NCBI RefSeq assembly: GCF_020103725.1 | Contig: NZ_JAHXBG010000047.1 | Location: 1 to 38,984, forward strand | Reading direction: 5' to 3' | From: Hyalangium gracile | GTDB lineage: Bacteria; Myxococcota; Myxococcia; Myxococcales; Myxococcaceae | DNA length: 38,984 nucleotides | Shown: positions 15,926-24,469 of the stretch, in pieces | Layout: each line of letters starts with the position of its first letter | Position numbering within the stretch: the stretch's first letter is position 1 | Translations under genes and position numbers: made by a program | The notes under the pieces: model-generated | Told to the model about the DNA's origin: nothing | Seen by the model: the letters and a program-made list of their open reading frames with translations, nothing else | The model's database searches: none

Positions 15926-18283
15926 TCACTCCCGCATCTTGAGTACGGCGACCAGATCCAGCCGATCCAACTTGCGCCGCACGAGCAGCGCGCTCAGCGC
16001 TCCCGAGATCGCCACCGCCGCCGCGACGAAGGCATAGGTCCTCGGGGTGATGACCAATGGAATGCGGAGCGTCTCCGGCCCCATGACGGTGATGCTGAAG
16101 GCCGCCAGCCCGTAGCCGAGCACCAGCCCCACGGGGATGCCGACCACCACCTGCAGCCCCAGCTCTCCGAGCAGCCGCCCGGAGATCTCCCGGCGGGTGA
16201 AGCCGAGCACGCGCAGGCTCGCCAGCTCCCGCTCCTTCTCCGCGAGCAGGATGCGGGCCCCGTTGTAGACGACCCCGAAGGCGATGACCGCACCGAAGGC
16301 GGTGAGGAAGCCGCTGAACACCAGCAGCACCTGGCCAAAGGTCTCGTCGAAGACGCGGAGGATGGCGTGCTTGAGGGTGACCGCGCCCACGGCGGGGGTG
16401 GCCTTCAAGCGCGCGTAGAGCGCCGCTTCTTGACGTGGGTCCACCTTCAGCCAGGCCGCGGAAAGGGTGGGCCCCTCGGCCATGAGGCGGTTGAGCGTGC
16501 GCACGTCCATGTACGCCGACAACCCCACGTACTCGTCCACCACGCCAGCCACCTCCACGGACTCCTCACGCCACGCCCCCTCCAGCACCTGCATGCGCAG
16601 GCGGTCTCCCACGCGTACGCCCAGCCCCGTCGCCAACCGCTCGGAGAGCAGCAGCCCTTCGGCGGGCAGCTCCAGGGGCCGAGGCCCGGTGCCCCAGAGC
16701 GGATGCAGCCGCGAGTGCACGGGCAGGCCGAGCAGCTCCACCCGGCGGGAGCGGTTTCCCGCGCGCAGCAGCACGGTCACCGCGCGCAGCCCCTCGACGT
16801 CCAGGACACCCGGCAGGTGCCGTAGCTCGCGCGCGGCCCGCTCTGGCACGGGCCGCGTGAAGGCGACGGTGAGATCCTCGCGCTGCGCCTGGGAGAACTG
16901 GACGTCCAGCAGGTAGCCCATGGCGTCACCCCAGAAGGCCCCCACCAGGATGATGGCGGTGGCGGCGGCCACGCCCAGCGCCGAGAGCGCCGCGCGCAGC
17001 GGGCGCCGCGCCACACTGCGCACCACCATGCGCGCCTGCGGTGAGGACAGAGTGCCCACCAGCAGGCGCTCCAGGGCGGAGGGGCGGAAAACGGGTGGCG
17101 CGGGGGGCATCATCGCCTCCGCCGGGGCGAGCCGCACCACACGCCGGGCGGCGCCCAGCGTCCCCAGCGCGGAGGCCAGCAGACTGCCCCCCACCGCCGC
17201 CAGGGGAATCCACGGGTGCAGGGTGTAGAGCGTCTCGGGGAAGTGGAAGAAGAGCGAGTACATCTCCGCCCAAGCCCGCCCCAGCACCACGCCTACGGCG
17301 ATGCCGAGCAGCGCGCCCGCCAGGGTGATGATACCCATCCACTCCAGGTAGTGCAGCGCCACCTGGCCGCTGCCGTACCCCAACGCCTTGAGTGTCCCGA
17401 TCCGCGTGCGCTCGGTGTGGACGAGCCGGCCCACCACGATGTGGAGGAGGAAGGCCGCGACCGCGAGGAAGATGACGGGCAGGACGGTGGCCTCGACGCG
17501 CAGCTCCTCGAGCTCGTCGTCCACGTAGCGATAGGAGGCCTGCTCCGTCCGCCCATGGGCTCCCCGCCCGCCATGGGGGGCCAGCAGCGCATCGAGCCGC
17601 CGCAGCACCTCGGGCTCCGAGGCTCCCTCGGAGAGCGCGAGCACCACGTCATTGAAGCCGCCCTTCATGTCGAAGGCGGCGGCCAACGCGTCGCGGTCCA
17701 TCCACAGCACGCCGAAGTGCGCGTCATCGGGGATGAAGGCGCCCGGACGAATGGCGGCGATGTACTCGGGCGAGAGCGCCACGCCCACGATGCGCAGCCG
17801 CTGGCGCCGGCCATTGAGCAGGGCGACGAGGGAGTCTCCCGGGGTGAGCCCATGCCAGCTGGCGAAGGACTCGTTCACCAGCACCTCGTCGTTCCGGCCG
17901 GGCTCGGGGAGTCGGCCGCTGCGCACATGGAGGCGGTTGAGGAGCGGCTGGTGGCCCGCGGGGATGGAGACGAACCGGCCCACCGCGGGCTCGGGCAGTT
18001 CCTCCATGTCGAGGATGACGTCCTGGACGATGCGCGTCTCCACGGTAGCGACTCCGGGCAGCGCGGCGATGCGGCGCGCGAGCGGCTCGGGGGCGCGCTC
18101 GAGCGAGGCGAACACGTCCGAGAAGCGCGTGCGCGCGTCATAGGCACGCCGGTTCTCGCTCAGGGAGCCATAGGTGCTGAGCGAGGCGACGAAGACGGCC
18201 ACGCCGCAGGCCACCACCAGCCCGATGCTCAGGGCCTGCCCCTTCATGCGCGACAAGTCGCGCACCAGCTTGCGCTCGAGCAT
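15926..18283 (-). CDS. ABC transporter permease, double FtsX-type
   Basis: A 785-residue inner-membrane permease with two FtsX/MacB-like units. The first helix is at MKGQALSIGLVVACGVAVFV, followed by a large periplasmic domain. Three helices around residues 280-405 include VLPVIFLAVAAFLLHIVVGR. A helix at about 440 (AALSALGVAAATAIILVGAF) is followed by a second periplasmic domain and three C-terminal helices (FSGFLTAFGAVIAFGVVYNG, VVVGIPVGLVLGYGLAAF, FVAAAVAISGALSALLVRR). ATG 18283 begins 2 bases after the ATPase stop. FtsX-type permeases usually move substrates mechanically from the periplasm or inner leaflet. With the ATPase and HlyD adaptor it forms a complete tripartite-type pump apart from an outer-membrane channel, which is not in the window. 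Confidence 0.9.
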   Translation of the reverse strand: MLERKLVRDLSRMKGQALSIGLVVACGVAVFVASLSTYGSLSENRRAYDARTRFSDVFASLERAPEPLARRIAALPGVATVETRIVQDVILDMEELPEPAVGRFVSIPAGHQPLLNRLHVRSGRLPEPGRNDEVLVNESFASWHGLTPGDSLVALLNGRRQRLRIVGVALSPEYIAAIRPGAFIPDDAHFGVLWMDRDALAAAFDMKGGFNDVVLALSEGASEPEVLRRLDALLAPHGGRGAHGRTEQASYRYVDDELEELRVEATVLPVIFLAVAAFLLHIVVGRLVHTERTRIGTLKALGYGSGQVALHYLEWMGIITLAGALLGIAVGVVLGRAWAEMYSLFFHFPETLYTLHPWIPLAAVGGSLLASALGTLGAARRVVRLAPAEAMMPPAPPVFRPSALERLLVGTLSSPQARMVVRSVARRPLRAALSALGVAAATAIILVGAFWGDAMGYLLDVQFSQAQREDLTVAFTRPVPERAARELRHLPGVLDVEGLRAVTVLLRAGNRSRRVELLGLPVHSRLHPLWGTGPRPLELPAEGLLLSERLATGLGVRVGDRLRMQVLEGAWREESVEVAGVVDEYVGLSAYMDVRTLNRLMAEGPTLSAAWLKVDPRQEAALYARLKATPAVGAVTLKHAILRVFDETFGQVLLVFSGFLTAFGAVIAFGVVYNGARILLAEKERELASLRVLGFTRREISGRLLGELGLQVVVGIPVGLVLGYGLAAFSITVMGPETLRIPLVITPRTYAFVAAAVAISGALSALLVRRKLDRLDLVAVLKMRE

Positions 18284-18285
18284 CC

Positions 18286-19008
18286 TCACCAGCGGAGGTC
18301 CTCGGGCCGGAGCTTGCGCGGGTTGGGCTCGATGCTGACGATGCACCCATCGGCGATGCGGATGACCCGGTCCGCCATGCCCGCGATGGACACGTTGTGG
18401 GTGATGATGGCGGTGGTGGTGCCCAGCTCGGAGTTGATGCGCGCGAGCGTCTCGAGGACGAGCTTGCCGGTGACGTAGTCCAGCGCGCCGGTGGGCTCGT
18501 CGCACAGGAGTAGATCCGGACGCTTGGCCACCGCCCGTGCGATGGCCACCCGCTGCTGCTCACCCCCGGAGAGCTGCGAAGGGAAGTGGCCCATCCGCTG
18601 CCCCAGCCCCACGAGCTGGAGCGCCTCCTCCGGCCGCAGGGGCTGCTGGGCGAGCTCCGTCACCAGTGCCACGTTCTCGCGGGCGGTGAGGCTGGGAATG
18701 AGGTTGTAGAACTGGAAGACGAAGCCCACGTGCTCGCGCCGGTAGCGGGTGAGTTCCCGCTCGTCGGCGTGGGCGAGATCGTGATCGCGATAGGTGATTT
18801 CGCCGCGGGTGGGGACGTCGAGCCCTCCGAGAATGTTGAGGAGCGTGGACTTGCCGCTCCCCGAGGGCCCGAGCAGGACGACGAACTCGCCCGAGTACAG
18901 GTCCAGGTCCACGCCCCTCAGCGCGTGCACCTCCACCTCGCCCGTGCGGTAGACCTTGGTGAGGCCCCGCGCCACGAGTACGGCCTGCTCAGGCTTCGGA
19001 GGTGCCAT
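18286..19008 (-). CDS. ABC transporter ATP-binding protein (LolD/MacB type)
   Basis: A 240-residue ATPase that powers the permease encoded directly downstream. It has Walker [10 protein letters not shown] (about residues 47-55), a Q-loop in [16 protein letters not shown], the ABC signature [15 protein letters not shown], Walker [13 protein letters not shown] and an H-loop in AIITHN. The [16 protein letters not shown] stretch is typical of the LolD/MacB/DevA group. It is the first gene of the operon ATPase-permease-adaptor, with a 2-base gap to the permease. ATG 19008 has only a weak upstream site. The 164 bases between it and the ArsR gene show no clear promoter; they may carry the operon's control region. 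The substrate is unknown. Confidence 0.93.
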   Translation of the reverse strand: MAPPKPEQAVLVARGLTKVYRTGEVEVHALRGVDLDLYSGEFVVLLGPSGSGKSTLLNILGGLDVPTRGEITYRDHDLAHADERELTRYRREHVGFVFQFYNLIPSLTARENVALVTELAQQPLRPEEALQLVGLGQRMGHFPSQLSGGEQQRVAIARAVAKRPDLLLCDEPTGALDYVTGKLVLETLARINSELGTTTAIITHNVSIAGMADRVIRIADGCIVSIEPNPRKLRPEDLRW

Positions 19009-19172
19009 GTCTCAACCCACGGCCCCCACTCTGCGGAGCGGGAGGGGCGTTCGTACATGGCACACGGGGGCAACGCAGTGTTACTCGGTGAAGGGCTCGT
19101 CGGTCATGCGCCTGGTGTGGCGAACCTGGATGGTGCCGACTGCGGCGAACTCCCCGTGCGCTGACTGCTCGT

Positions 19173-19502
19173 TCACTCGCCCCGCTTCTTCTTGCCCCGC
19201 GCGACCTCGGTGGCCAGGGCCTCCAGCCGTGGCGTCCAGAACGCGCGGAAACGGTCCAGCCAGGCATCCACCTCCGCCAGCGGCGCGGCGTCCATGGCGT
19301 AGAGCCGCCGGGGCCCGTCCACCCGTACCGTGGCGAAGCCGCTCTCGCGCAGCACCTTCAGGTGCTGCGAGACCGCTGACTGGGTGATGCCGAACTCGCG
19401 CTGGACCACGGCCACGATCTCGCCCGAGGCGTGCTCGCCTTCCGCCAGCAATTCGAGGATGCGGCGGCGAACCGGATCGCCAAGGACGTCGAAGGCATGC
19501 AT
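19173..19502 (-). CDS. ArsR-family winged-helix regulator
   Basis: A 109-residue DNA-binding repressor. It opens with MHAFDVLGDPVRRRILELL, then the recognition region TQSAVSQHLKVLRESGFATV and the wing VRVDGPRRLYAMD, followed by a tail with WLDRFRAFWTPRLEALA. The tail and context match the ArsR subfamily paired with SRPBCC proteins. No metal-binding Cys is present, so it is probably not a metal sensor. Its ATG shares a base with the upstream stop (TGATG), so the two genes are translationally coupled. It probably represses its own operon through the direct repeats at 20154-20190. Confidence 0.88.
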   Translation of the reverse strand: MHAFDVLGDPVRRRILELLAEGEHASGEIVAVVQREFGITQSAVSQHLKVLRESGFATVRVDGPRRLYAMDAAPLAEVDAWLDRFRAFWTPRLEALATEVARGKKKRGE

Positions 19503-20128
19503 CAGCCGCCTGTATAGAACGCCGCCGTGCGCTCGGCCATCCCACGAGCCACATCCGGAGCCTCCCCGGCCGCCACATGGGCAGCGCCCCAGGCCTCGGC
19601 GCTCGCGCGCATGAAGGACTTTGCCTCATCGGAGGCCATCCAGGCGGCGTTGGCCTCGGGGGGTACGGATTCGCCGCCCTCGATGTGGAGGCCCAGGCCC
19701 AGGAAGCCCAGGTCCCACCCCACGCCCGTGGCGCCGGGCCCGAACTGCGTCCAGAACTGGGCGACGTCCGCGGAGTGCACGATGTGCTCGAGCGTCAGCC
19801 GCGTGTCCTTGCCCTCCGGTGCCAGGCGAACGTTCACCCAGCTCATGCCGCCACCCATCTCCCAGGTGACGTTGAAGGCGTTGGGCCGGTCGCAGCGCTT
19901 GATGGTCCCGCCAGCGTTGCCCTTGAGCTGATATCGCCCGCCCACGCGCAGCTCCCCCTCGATGGGCAGGAACCAGCGCGGGATGCGCTCGGCGTTGGTG
20001 AGGGCATCCCACAAGTCCTCCGCATCGGTGTGGTAGAGGCGGCTGGCGATCACCACGCGGGCCGGCTTGCCCTCATACTCACGCTCGGCGACCTCGCGCA
20101 CCTCGGCTCCAATCTTCTTGTGCAGCAT
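19502..20128 (-). CDS. SRPBCC / AHSA1-like domain protein
   Basis: A 208-residue protein of the START/Bet v1-like superfamily, which binds hydrophobic ligands in a deep pocket. Typical marks are TDAEDLWDALTNAERIPRWF, EGELRVGGRYQLKGNAGGTI, NVTWEMGGGMSWVNVRL and WDLGFLGLGLHIEGGE. ATG 20128 was preferred to an in-frame ATG at 20143 because GGAGGTT lies between them at proper spacing. It is the first gene of the pair with ArsR and overlaps it by one base. ArsR-SRPBCC pairs are widespread; the SRPBCC protein may handle the ligand the repressor senses, but no ligand is known here. Confidence 0.88.
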   Translation of the reverse strand: MLHKKIGAEVREVAEREYEGKPARVVIASRLYHTDAEDLWDALTNAERIPRWFLPIEGELRVGGRYQLKGNAGGTIKRCDRPNAFNVTWEMGGGMSWVNVRLAPEGKDTRLTLEHIVHSADVAQFWTQFGPGATGVGWDLGFLGLGLHIEGGESVPPEANAAWMASDEAKSFMRASAEAWGAAHVAAGEAPDVARGMAERTAAFYTGG

Positions 20129-20153
20129 GCGTGAACCTCCCATTTGCCGGAAC

Positions 20154-20190
20154 CATTACAGTCCGCGCTTATATTAGTCCACGCTTAAAT
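20154..20190 (-). promoter_or_regulatory. Direct-repeat operator candidate upstream of the SRPBCC-ArsR operon
   Basis: Two near-identical units, GTCCGCGCTTA (20161-20171) and GTCCACGCTTA (20177-20187), repeat with a 16-base period in an AT-rich patch just before the SRPBCC start. On the coding strand they read TAAGCGTGGAC and TAAGCGCGGAC, each with flanking AT bases. The position and one-and-a-half-turn period suit binding of ArsR dimers, probably for self-repression. Confidence 0.5.
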
Positions 20191-20249
20191 AGCACATTCA
20201 TGCGACGCTCTGACGTGCCGGACTCGCGCCGCCCTGCCCTATTGTCGCG

Positions 20250-20738
20250 ATGTCTGAGGCACCACCTCCTCCAGAGGGCTCCTCCACGCTGGTGTGCTGT
20301 TTGCAGCGCCCTGCGGTGATGCCAGAGCAGGAAAGTCTGGGGCTCCGGGTGTGGCCCCTGTTGTGGACGCGCTACCACCGCAAGCTCGCGGACCGCTCCT
20401 GGCGGAGAGCGCTGGCGCGATTCATCGAGCGGCGCCTGCACGGCAAGCTCCCGAAAGGAGCCTGGGGAATCGGCTGTGTCGTCCGGAGTTCCTACTCGGC
20501 CGAGCGGCACATGGGCCCGCACAGCGCCGTGAAGCACCACTTCGAGGTGGTGTGCGGATGGTGGCGCGGGGGGAGGCTATGGGAGCGGGAGTCCTATCGC
20601 GCCGACGTGCGCTACGTGCCCGCCAGCGGCGAGTTCCACCTGCGCTCCGAGGAGTGGCGCATGCGGGAACTCCTGCTCGTGAAGGCGAGCAGGCGGCATG
20701 TCCACCGAAGAGCGTGGCTGCAGCTCCCGCTCTGCTGA
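20250..20738 (+). CDS. Hypothetical basic protein
   Basis: A 162-residue frame with no recognised domain. It is Arg- and Trp-rich (PLLWTRYHRKLADRSWRRALARFIERRLHGK, here in two parts: PLLWTRYHRKLADRSW and RRALARFIERRLHGK), then GAWGIGCVVRSSY and HHFEVVCGWWRGGRLW. There is no signal peptide. ATG 20250 lacks a ribosome site; a start at ATG 20319 (MPEQES) is also possible. It is read in the same direction as the DUF6891-NusA fusion 63 bases downstream. The amino-acid order looks protein-like rather than random, with mixed hydrophobic strands, but I cannot name a family. Confidence 0.5.
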   Translation: MSEAPPPPEGSSTLVCCLQRPAVMPEQESLGLRVWPLLWTRYHRKLADRSWRRALARFIERRLHGKLPKGAWGIGCVVRSSYSAERHMGPHSAVKHHFEVVCGWWRGGRLWERESYRADVRYVPASGEFHLRSEEWRMRELLLVKASRRHVHRRAWLQLPLC

Positions 20739-20801
20739 AGCCGAGGATCGCGAGCCTGCAACCGGCCGTGTGTCGGGGGACGGCGTGTGTAGACTCTCCC
20801 C

Positions 20802-21878
20802 ATGGCGACAGACGCTGAGCTGTTTGAGCGCCTCCGCGACAGGGTGGAGGCGCTGGTCCTGGGGGGCTATGGGGAGGAGTGGAAGGTGCTCGCCTCGATC
20901 GAGGAGCTCTTGCGGTACGAGCTGAGGGAGGATCGCGAAGCGCTCGACCAGCTCCTGGAGTACGCCCGGCGCCGCTTCGAGCAGCGCCGCGAGGAGGAGG
21001 CTCGCTGGACCGAGCCGACGATGAACGACCGGATCGACCGCGCCTTCGAGGAGCTGAATCGCCAGGGCATCATCGCCTTGCAGAACGCGGGCAACACCCT
21101 GTCGGAGGGCTGGACGGAGGTGGAGGCCGCCGCGAAGCTCAGCTACGAGCTCGTCCGGGGAGCCACCTTCTTCCATGGCCAGGACGTCGAGCGGGGAGCA
21201 CTGGGCGGGGGCCTCATGCTCGCCTTCGATGCCTTCGAGGACGACCCGGGGCTGCGCGACGAGGCGCGCCTCGCCATTGCCCGCGAGATCCGAGACACGC
21301 TCGCGCGCCACGGCGTTCCGACGGAGTGGAACGGACGCCCGAAGGCGCGCATCCAGATCCTCCCCTTCGAGTGGCGCAAGCACCGCGAAGTCCCTCGCAA
21401 GGAGAAAGGCACCCTCGAGCAGCGAGTGCTGAGGCGGGTGATTCAGGAGAGGGGCGTGACCGAGGAGGCGGCGGCCGCGGCCCTCGCGCGTTTCATCCTC
21501 GAAGCGGCTCGGAAGGAGTACGGCGCGGGACGCGAGCTCGAGACCGTCTACGACCCGGAACGCGGAGTCGTGGAGCTCTTCCAGGCCATCAAGGTCGTGG
21601 AGCGGCTCTCAGACGACCCGGCCGTGTCCGAGAACGAGCGGACCCTGGCCCAGCTCGGTCCGCTCGGACTCGAAGTCGAGCCCGGCGACGAGCTGGTCCT
21701 GCAGCTCTTCTATCGTCCAGACGATGTCTACGAGGCCCGCGCGCAGGACTCGCAGTATGGCTGGATCCTCGGCCTGACCACCTCCGGACGCGAGCTGCTG
21801 CCGTGGACGGCGCGAGCGCTGCGGGACGGCATCCTCCGACACCTTCCCGCTACGGACCAGGGTGCTCCCCCCACGTGA
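20802..21878 (+). CDS. DUF6891 protein fused to a NusA N-terminal-like domain
   Basis: A 358-residue cytoplasmic protein. Residues 1-70 are a helical, charged lead. Residues about 75-196 fit DUF6891, an uncharacterised family (AFEELNRQGIIALQNAGNTL, YELVRGATFFHGQDVE, GLMLAFDAFEDD). Residues about 206-345 resemble the N-terminal domain of deltaproteobacterial NusA: LARFILEAARKEYG, YDPERGVVELFQAIKVVE and EVEPGDELVLQLFYRPDD, then AQDSQYGWILGL. The conserved NusA stretch that normally follows (GFGRIAAQTAKQ in bacterial NusA) is replaced by SGRELLPWTARALRDG. NusA N-terminal domains touch RNA polymerase, so a link with transcription is possible but unproven. A TAGACT box 6 bases before ATG 20802 hints at a leaderless start. 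Confidence 0.78.
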   Translation: MATDAELFERLRDRVEALVLGGYGEEWKVLASIEELLRYELREDREALDQLLEYARRRFEQRREEEARWTEPTMNDRIDRAFEELNRQGIIALQNAGNTLSEGWTEVEAAAKLSYELVRGATFFHGQDVERGALGGGLMLAFDAFEDDPGLRDEARLAIAREIRDTLARHGVPTEWNGRPKARIQILPFEWRKHREVPRKEKGTLEQRVLRRVIQERGVTEEAAAAALARFILEAARKEYGAGRELETVYDPERGVVELFQAIKVVERLSDDPAVSENERTLAQLGPLGLEVEPGDELVLQLFYRPDDVYEARAQDSQYGWILGLTTSGRELLPWTARALRDGILRHLPATDQGAPPT

Positions 21879-21931
21879 ATGCGGGCAGTGCCAGGGAGCT
21901 GTGACGTGGTGATCGTCGAGGGGGGCCAGAC

Positions 21932-22036
21932 ATGGAGCGCTACGTGGACACGGGCACGAAGCTCGAGCTCCCCATGGGCTCGCGGCAAGCAAGCCTGGGA
22001 GGCAGGCGAGCATTCCGCGCTTCACCTCTGGTATGA
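21932..22036 (+). other. Very short open frame of uncertain reality (34 codons)
   Basis: ATG 21932 follows a G-rich run (GAGGGGGGCCAGAC) and opens MERYVDTGTKLELPMGSR, ending after 34 residues at TGA 22034. The opening reads more like the start of a normal protein than noise. It may be a peptide or the stub of a lost gene between the two hypothetical genes. Confidence 0.22.
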
Positions 22037-22105
22037 CCAGGGAGCCCATGCTCCGCCACGAGCGGGCCGTTCCTCCACTGTCCCCTCCGGTCCCAGGAGC
22101 CCTCC

Positions 22106-23188
22106 ATGCAGGAGCGTCTGCCGCCGCCCTCCGTCGCCCCCAACGAGTGGGAGATCATCGTCGACGCCAGTCAGGCCTTCACCCTCTCGATGCCGCGCGG
22201 CTGGCGGAACCGGGCCTGGCTCCACCAAGGGGGTCCCATCCCCCACCAGCTCGCGACAGCCCAGAGCCCCGGCGGGGAGACCGCGCTGTTCCTGGGCGAC
22301 CCGACAATCCCCCAGTTCATCGATCCGTCCGGGGTGACGATGTTCGGCCCGCCTCCGGGGATGGTGGTGCAGCCGTACACCTCCATTGAGCACTTCCTGC
22401 CCGGCTACGCCCAGCACCGCTTCGGCGGGCTCCCCGGCTTCCGACCCGGCGCGATGGTGCCGTCGCCGGAGCTGTTCCGGCTGGCCAGCGAGTCGGCCCA
22501 GCGCGCGGGCGCGGCGCAGGCGTGGATTACGGCCGGCCGGCTCTCCTTCTCGTTCGACGAGGGGCCGCGCCGGGTGCAGGCGCTCGTCTTCGGCGTCTGC
22601 ACGGGCGTCGCGCCGCTCTGGTTCGCCGAGGTGCACGGCGTCTCCACGGTGGGCAACCCGGAGGACTTCGCCCCGGCGCTGCTGGAGATGGTGGCCTCGC
22701 GGCGGGCGACCCCGGCCATGCAGCAACGTCAGATGCAGGAGCGCGCGCGGTCGGCCGCGCAGCACCAGGCCAACATGGCGTTGATCGAGCAGGGCACCGC
22801 CAACCTCCGGGCCAACCACCAGCAGAACATGGCGAACCTGCGAGGCATGGCGGCGAGCCACCAGGCGCACATGGCGTCCCTCCACGCGAGCCACGACGCG
22901 CACAACGCGGCCTGGCAGAGCCAGCAGGCGGCCCAGTCGGCGGCCCACCAGTCGTACATGCAGGCCTCCGCCTCCGACGACTCGCACCGCCGCTTCGTCA
23001 ATGCCATCGCCGAGGAGCGCACCGTGGTCGACGGCGCGGGGAACACCTACCAGGTGGCTGACGGGTACGACCGCTACTTCCGCCGCCGCTCCGACGGCGC
23101 CTGGATCGGCACCCGGGACCATCGCGACCTGAGCGGCATTCCCGGGGTGAACCCCGACGACTACGACGAGGTGAAGATCAAGGTGTAG
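22106..23188 (+). CDS. Hypothetical protein with His/Met/Gln-rich repeat region
   Basis: A 360-residue protein starting at ATG 22106, with AGGAG 7 bases upstream. Residues 1-205 form a mixed alpha/beta domain (EWEIIVDASQAFTLSMPRGW, ETALFLGDPTIPQFIDPSG, RVQALVFGVCTG, LWFAEVHGVSTVGNPEDF). Residues about 205-290 are an unusual helical stretch rich in Gln, Ala, His, Asn and Met with loose repeats such as HQANMALIEQG, HQQNMANLRG, HQAHMASLHA and HDAHNAAWQS, giving a His roughly every 7-15 residues. The C-terminal part has YQVADGYDRYFRRRSDGAWI and RDHRDLSGIPGVNPDDYDE. No signal peptide is seen. The His/Met pattern could bind metal or form a coiled coil; the family is not known to me. Confidence 0.8.
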   Translation: MQERLPPPSVAPNEWEIIVDASQAFTLSMPRGWRNRAWLHQGGPIPHQLATAQSPGGETALFLGDPTIPQFIDPSGVTMFGPPPGMVVQPYTSIEHFLPGYAQHRFGGLPGFRPGAMVPSPELFRLASESAQRAGAAQAWITAGRLSFSFDEGPRRVQALVFGVCTGVAPLWFAEVHGVSTVGNPEDFAPALLEMVASRRATPAMQQRQMQERARSAAQHQANMALIEQGTANLRANHQQNMANLRGMAASHQAHMASLHASHDAHNAAWQSQQAAQSAAHQSYMQASASDDSHRRFVNAIAEERTVVDGAGNTYQVADGYDRYFRRRSDGAWIGTRDHRDLSGIPGVNPDDYDEVKIKV

Positions 23189-23210
23189 CCGTCGCGCGCA
23201 TGCGCGGGCT

Positions 23211-23735
23211 TCACTTCCCGGGAGTCGGGGCGTGTGCCGGCAGGATTCCCTGCCGCTTCAGCTCCTGCCAGAACGAGGCGGGGATGGGCTGACGCATCAG
23301 CTCCGCGTTCTGGCGCACGCGCTCGGCGTTCTTGGCACCGGGGATGACCGAGGCCACGACGGGATGAGCGGCGCAGAACTGCAGGGCCGCCGCCTTGATG
23401 TCCACCCCGTGCTGCCGGCACAGGGCGGCGATCCTGTCACGCGCGGCCACGAGCTGAGGGCTGGCATCCGCGTACTCGAACTTGGAGCCCCCCGCCAGCA
23501 GACCGGAGTTGAAGGGCCCTCCCACGACGACCTTCACGCCGCGCGCGGCGCAGGCGGGGAACAGCGTGTCCAGCGCCGAGAGATCGAGCAGGCTGTAGCG
23601 CCCGGCGAGCAGGAACACGTCGGGATCCGACTCCTCCAGCGCTCGCTGGCAGGCCTCCACCCGATTCACTCCGAGGCCCCAGGCGCGGATGACACGCATG
23701 GGGCGTCAGTACCCGCGCGCGCCGAGCTTCGCCAT
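23211..23735 (-). pseudogene. Aldo/keto reductase remnant, N-terminal half missing
   Basis: The frame 23699-23211 encodes 162 residues matching the C-terminal half of an aldo/keto reductase of the pyridoxal-4-dehydrogenase/fucose-dehydrogenase type: RAWGLGVNRVEACQRALEES, PDVFLLAGRYSLLD, GVKVVVGGPFNSGLLAGG, FCAAHPVVASVIPGAKN. Family members are about 320-340 residues, and the half with the catalytic Tyr and Lys is absent. In the same frame just upstream, an in-frame stop is preceded by MAKLGARGY, which may be all that is left of the N-terminus (weak). It almost certainly lacks enzyme activity. It sits divergently beside the intact paoABC operon. Confidence 0.7.
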
Positions 23736-23932
23736 TGGATTGACGAGGCCACGTTCGGCGAATGACGCCACTCCAGGTGGAGCCTGGCGACGGCCATCTT
23801 CCGTGCGCTTTCCGTCACTCGCGCACCCCGAGAGGTCCGCGACGGAACGGTTGACCACCACGCGGGCTCTCCATTTCGTCCCCCCATCACTATCCCGAAT
23901 CCGCTGCGGGAATGGACCGGGAAGGTGCGCAC

Positions 23933-24469
23933 ATGAAGAGTTCAACCAGGAGTCCGGCGGCCGAAGCGCCGCCCGCGGAGGAGAGCTCGAAGCAACGACT
24001 CTCCCTCCGGATCAACGGCGCGGAGAAGCAGCTGGAGGTGGCGCCGTGGACCACCCTGCTGGATCTGCTGCGAGAGTCGCTCGACCTGACCGGCACCAAG
24101 AAGGGCTGCGACCATGGCCAGTGCGGCGCATGCACCGTCCTGGTCGACGGCAAGCCCATCAACTCCTGTCTGACGCTCGCCCTCATGCAGGAGGGCCGCG
24201 ACGTCACGACGATTGAAGGCCTCGCCAAGGGCGACACGCTCCACCCCGTCCAGCAGGCGTTCATCGACCAGGATGCGTTCCAGTGCGGCTACTGCACCCC
24301 CGGGCAGATCTGCTCCGCCGTCGGGCTGCTGGCGCAGGGCCGGCTAGAGACGGAGGCGGACATCCGCGAGCTGATGAGCGGCAATCTCTGCCGCTGTGGC
24401 GCCTATTCCAACATCCGGGCGGCCATTCAGCAGGTGAAGCAGTCGCGCAACACGGGAGAGGGACAATGA
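23933..24469 (+). CDS. paoA: Aldehyde oxidoreductase, 2Fe-2S subunit
   Basis: A 178-residue electron-transfer subunit of a xanthine-oxidase-family molybdenum enzyme. A plant-type 2Fe-2S cluster is bound by Cys59, 64, 67 and 79 ([19 protein letters not shown]) and the second 2Fe-2S cluster by Cys118, 121, 153 and 155 ([11 protein letters not shown] and NLCRCGAY). ATG 23933 has GGAAGG 8 bases upstream. E. coli PaoA has a Tat signal, but none is obvious here: the first 20 residues are Ser/Ala/Pro-rich without twin Arg and hydrophobic core. It is the first gene of paoABC; its stop overlaps the next start as ATGA. Confidence 0.93.
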   Translation: MKSSTRSPAAEAPPAEESSKQRLSLRINGAEKQLEVAPWTTLLDLLRESLDLTGTKKGCDHGQCGACTVLVDGKPINSCLTLALMQEGRDVTTIEGLAKGDTLHPVQQAFIDQDAFQCGYCTPGQICSAVGLLAQGRLETEADIRELMSGNLCRCGAYSNIRAAIQQVKQSRNTGEGQ

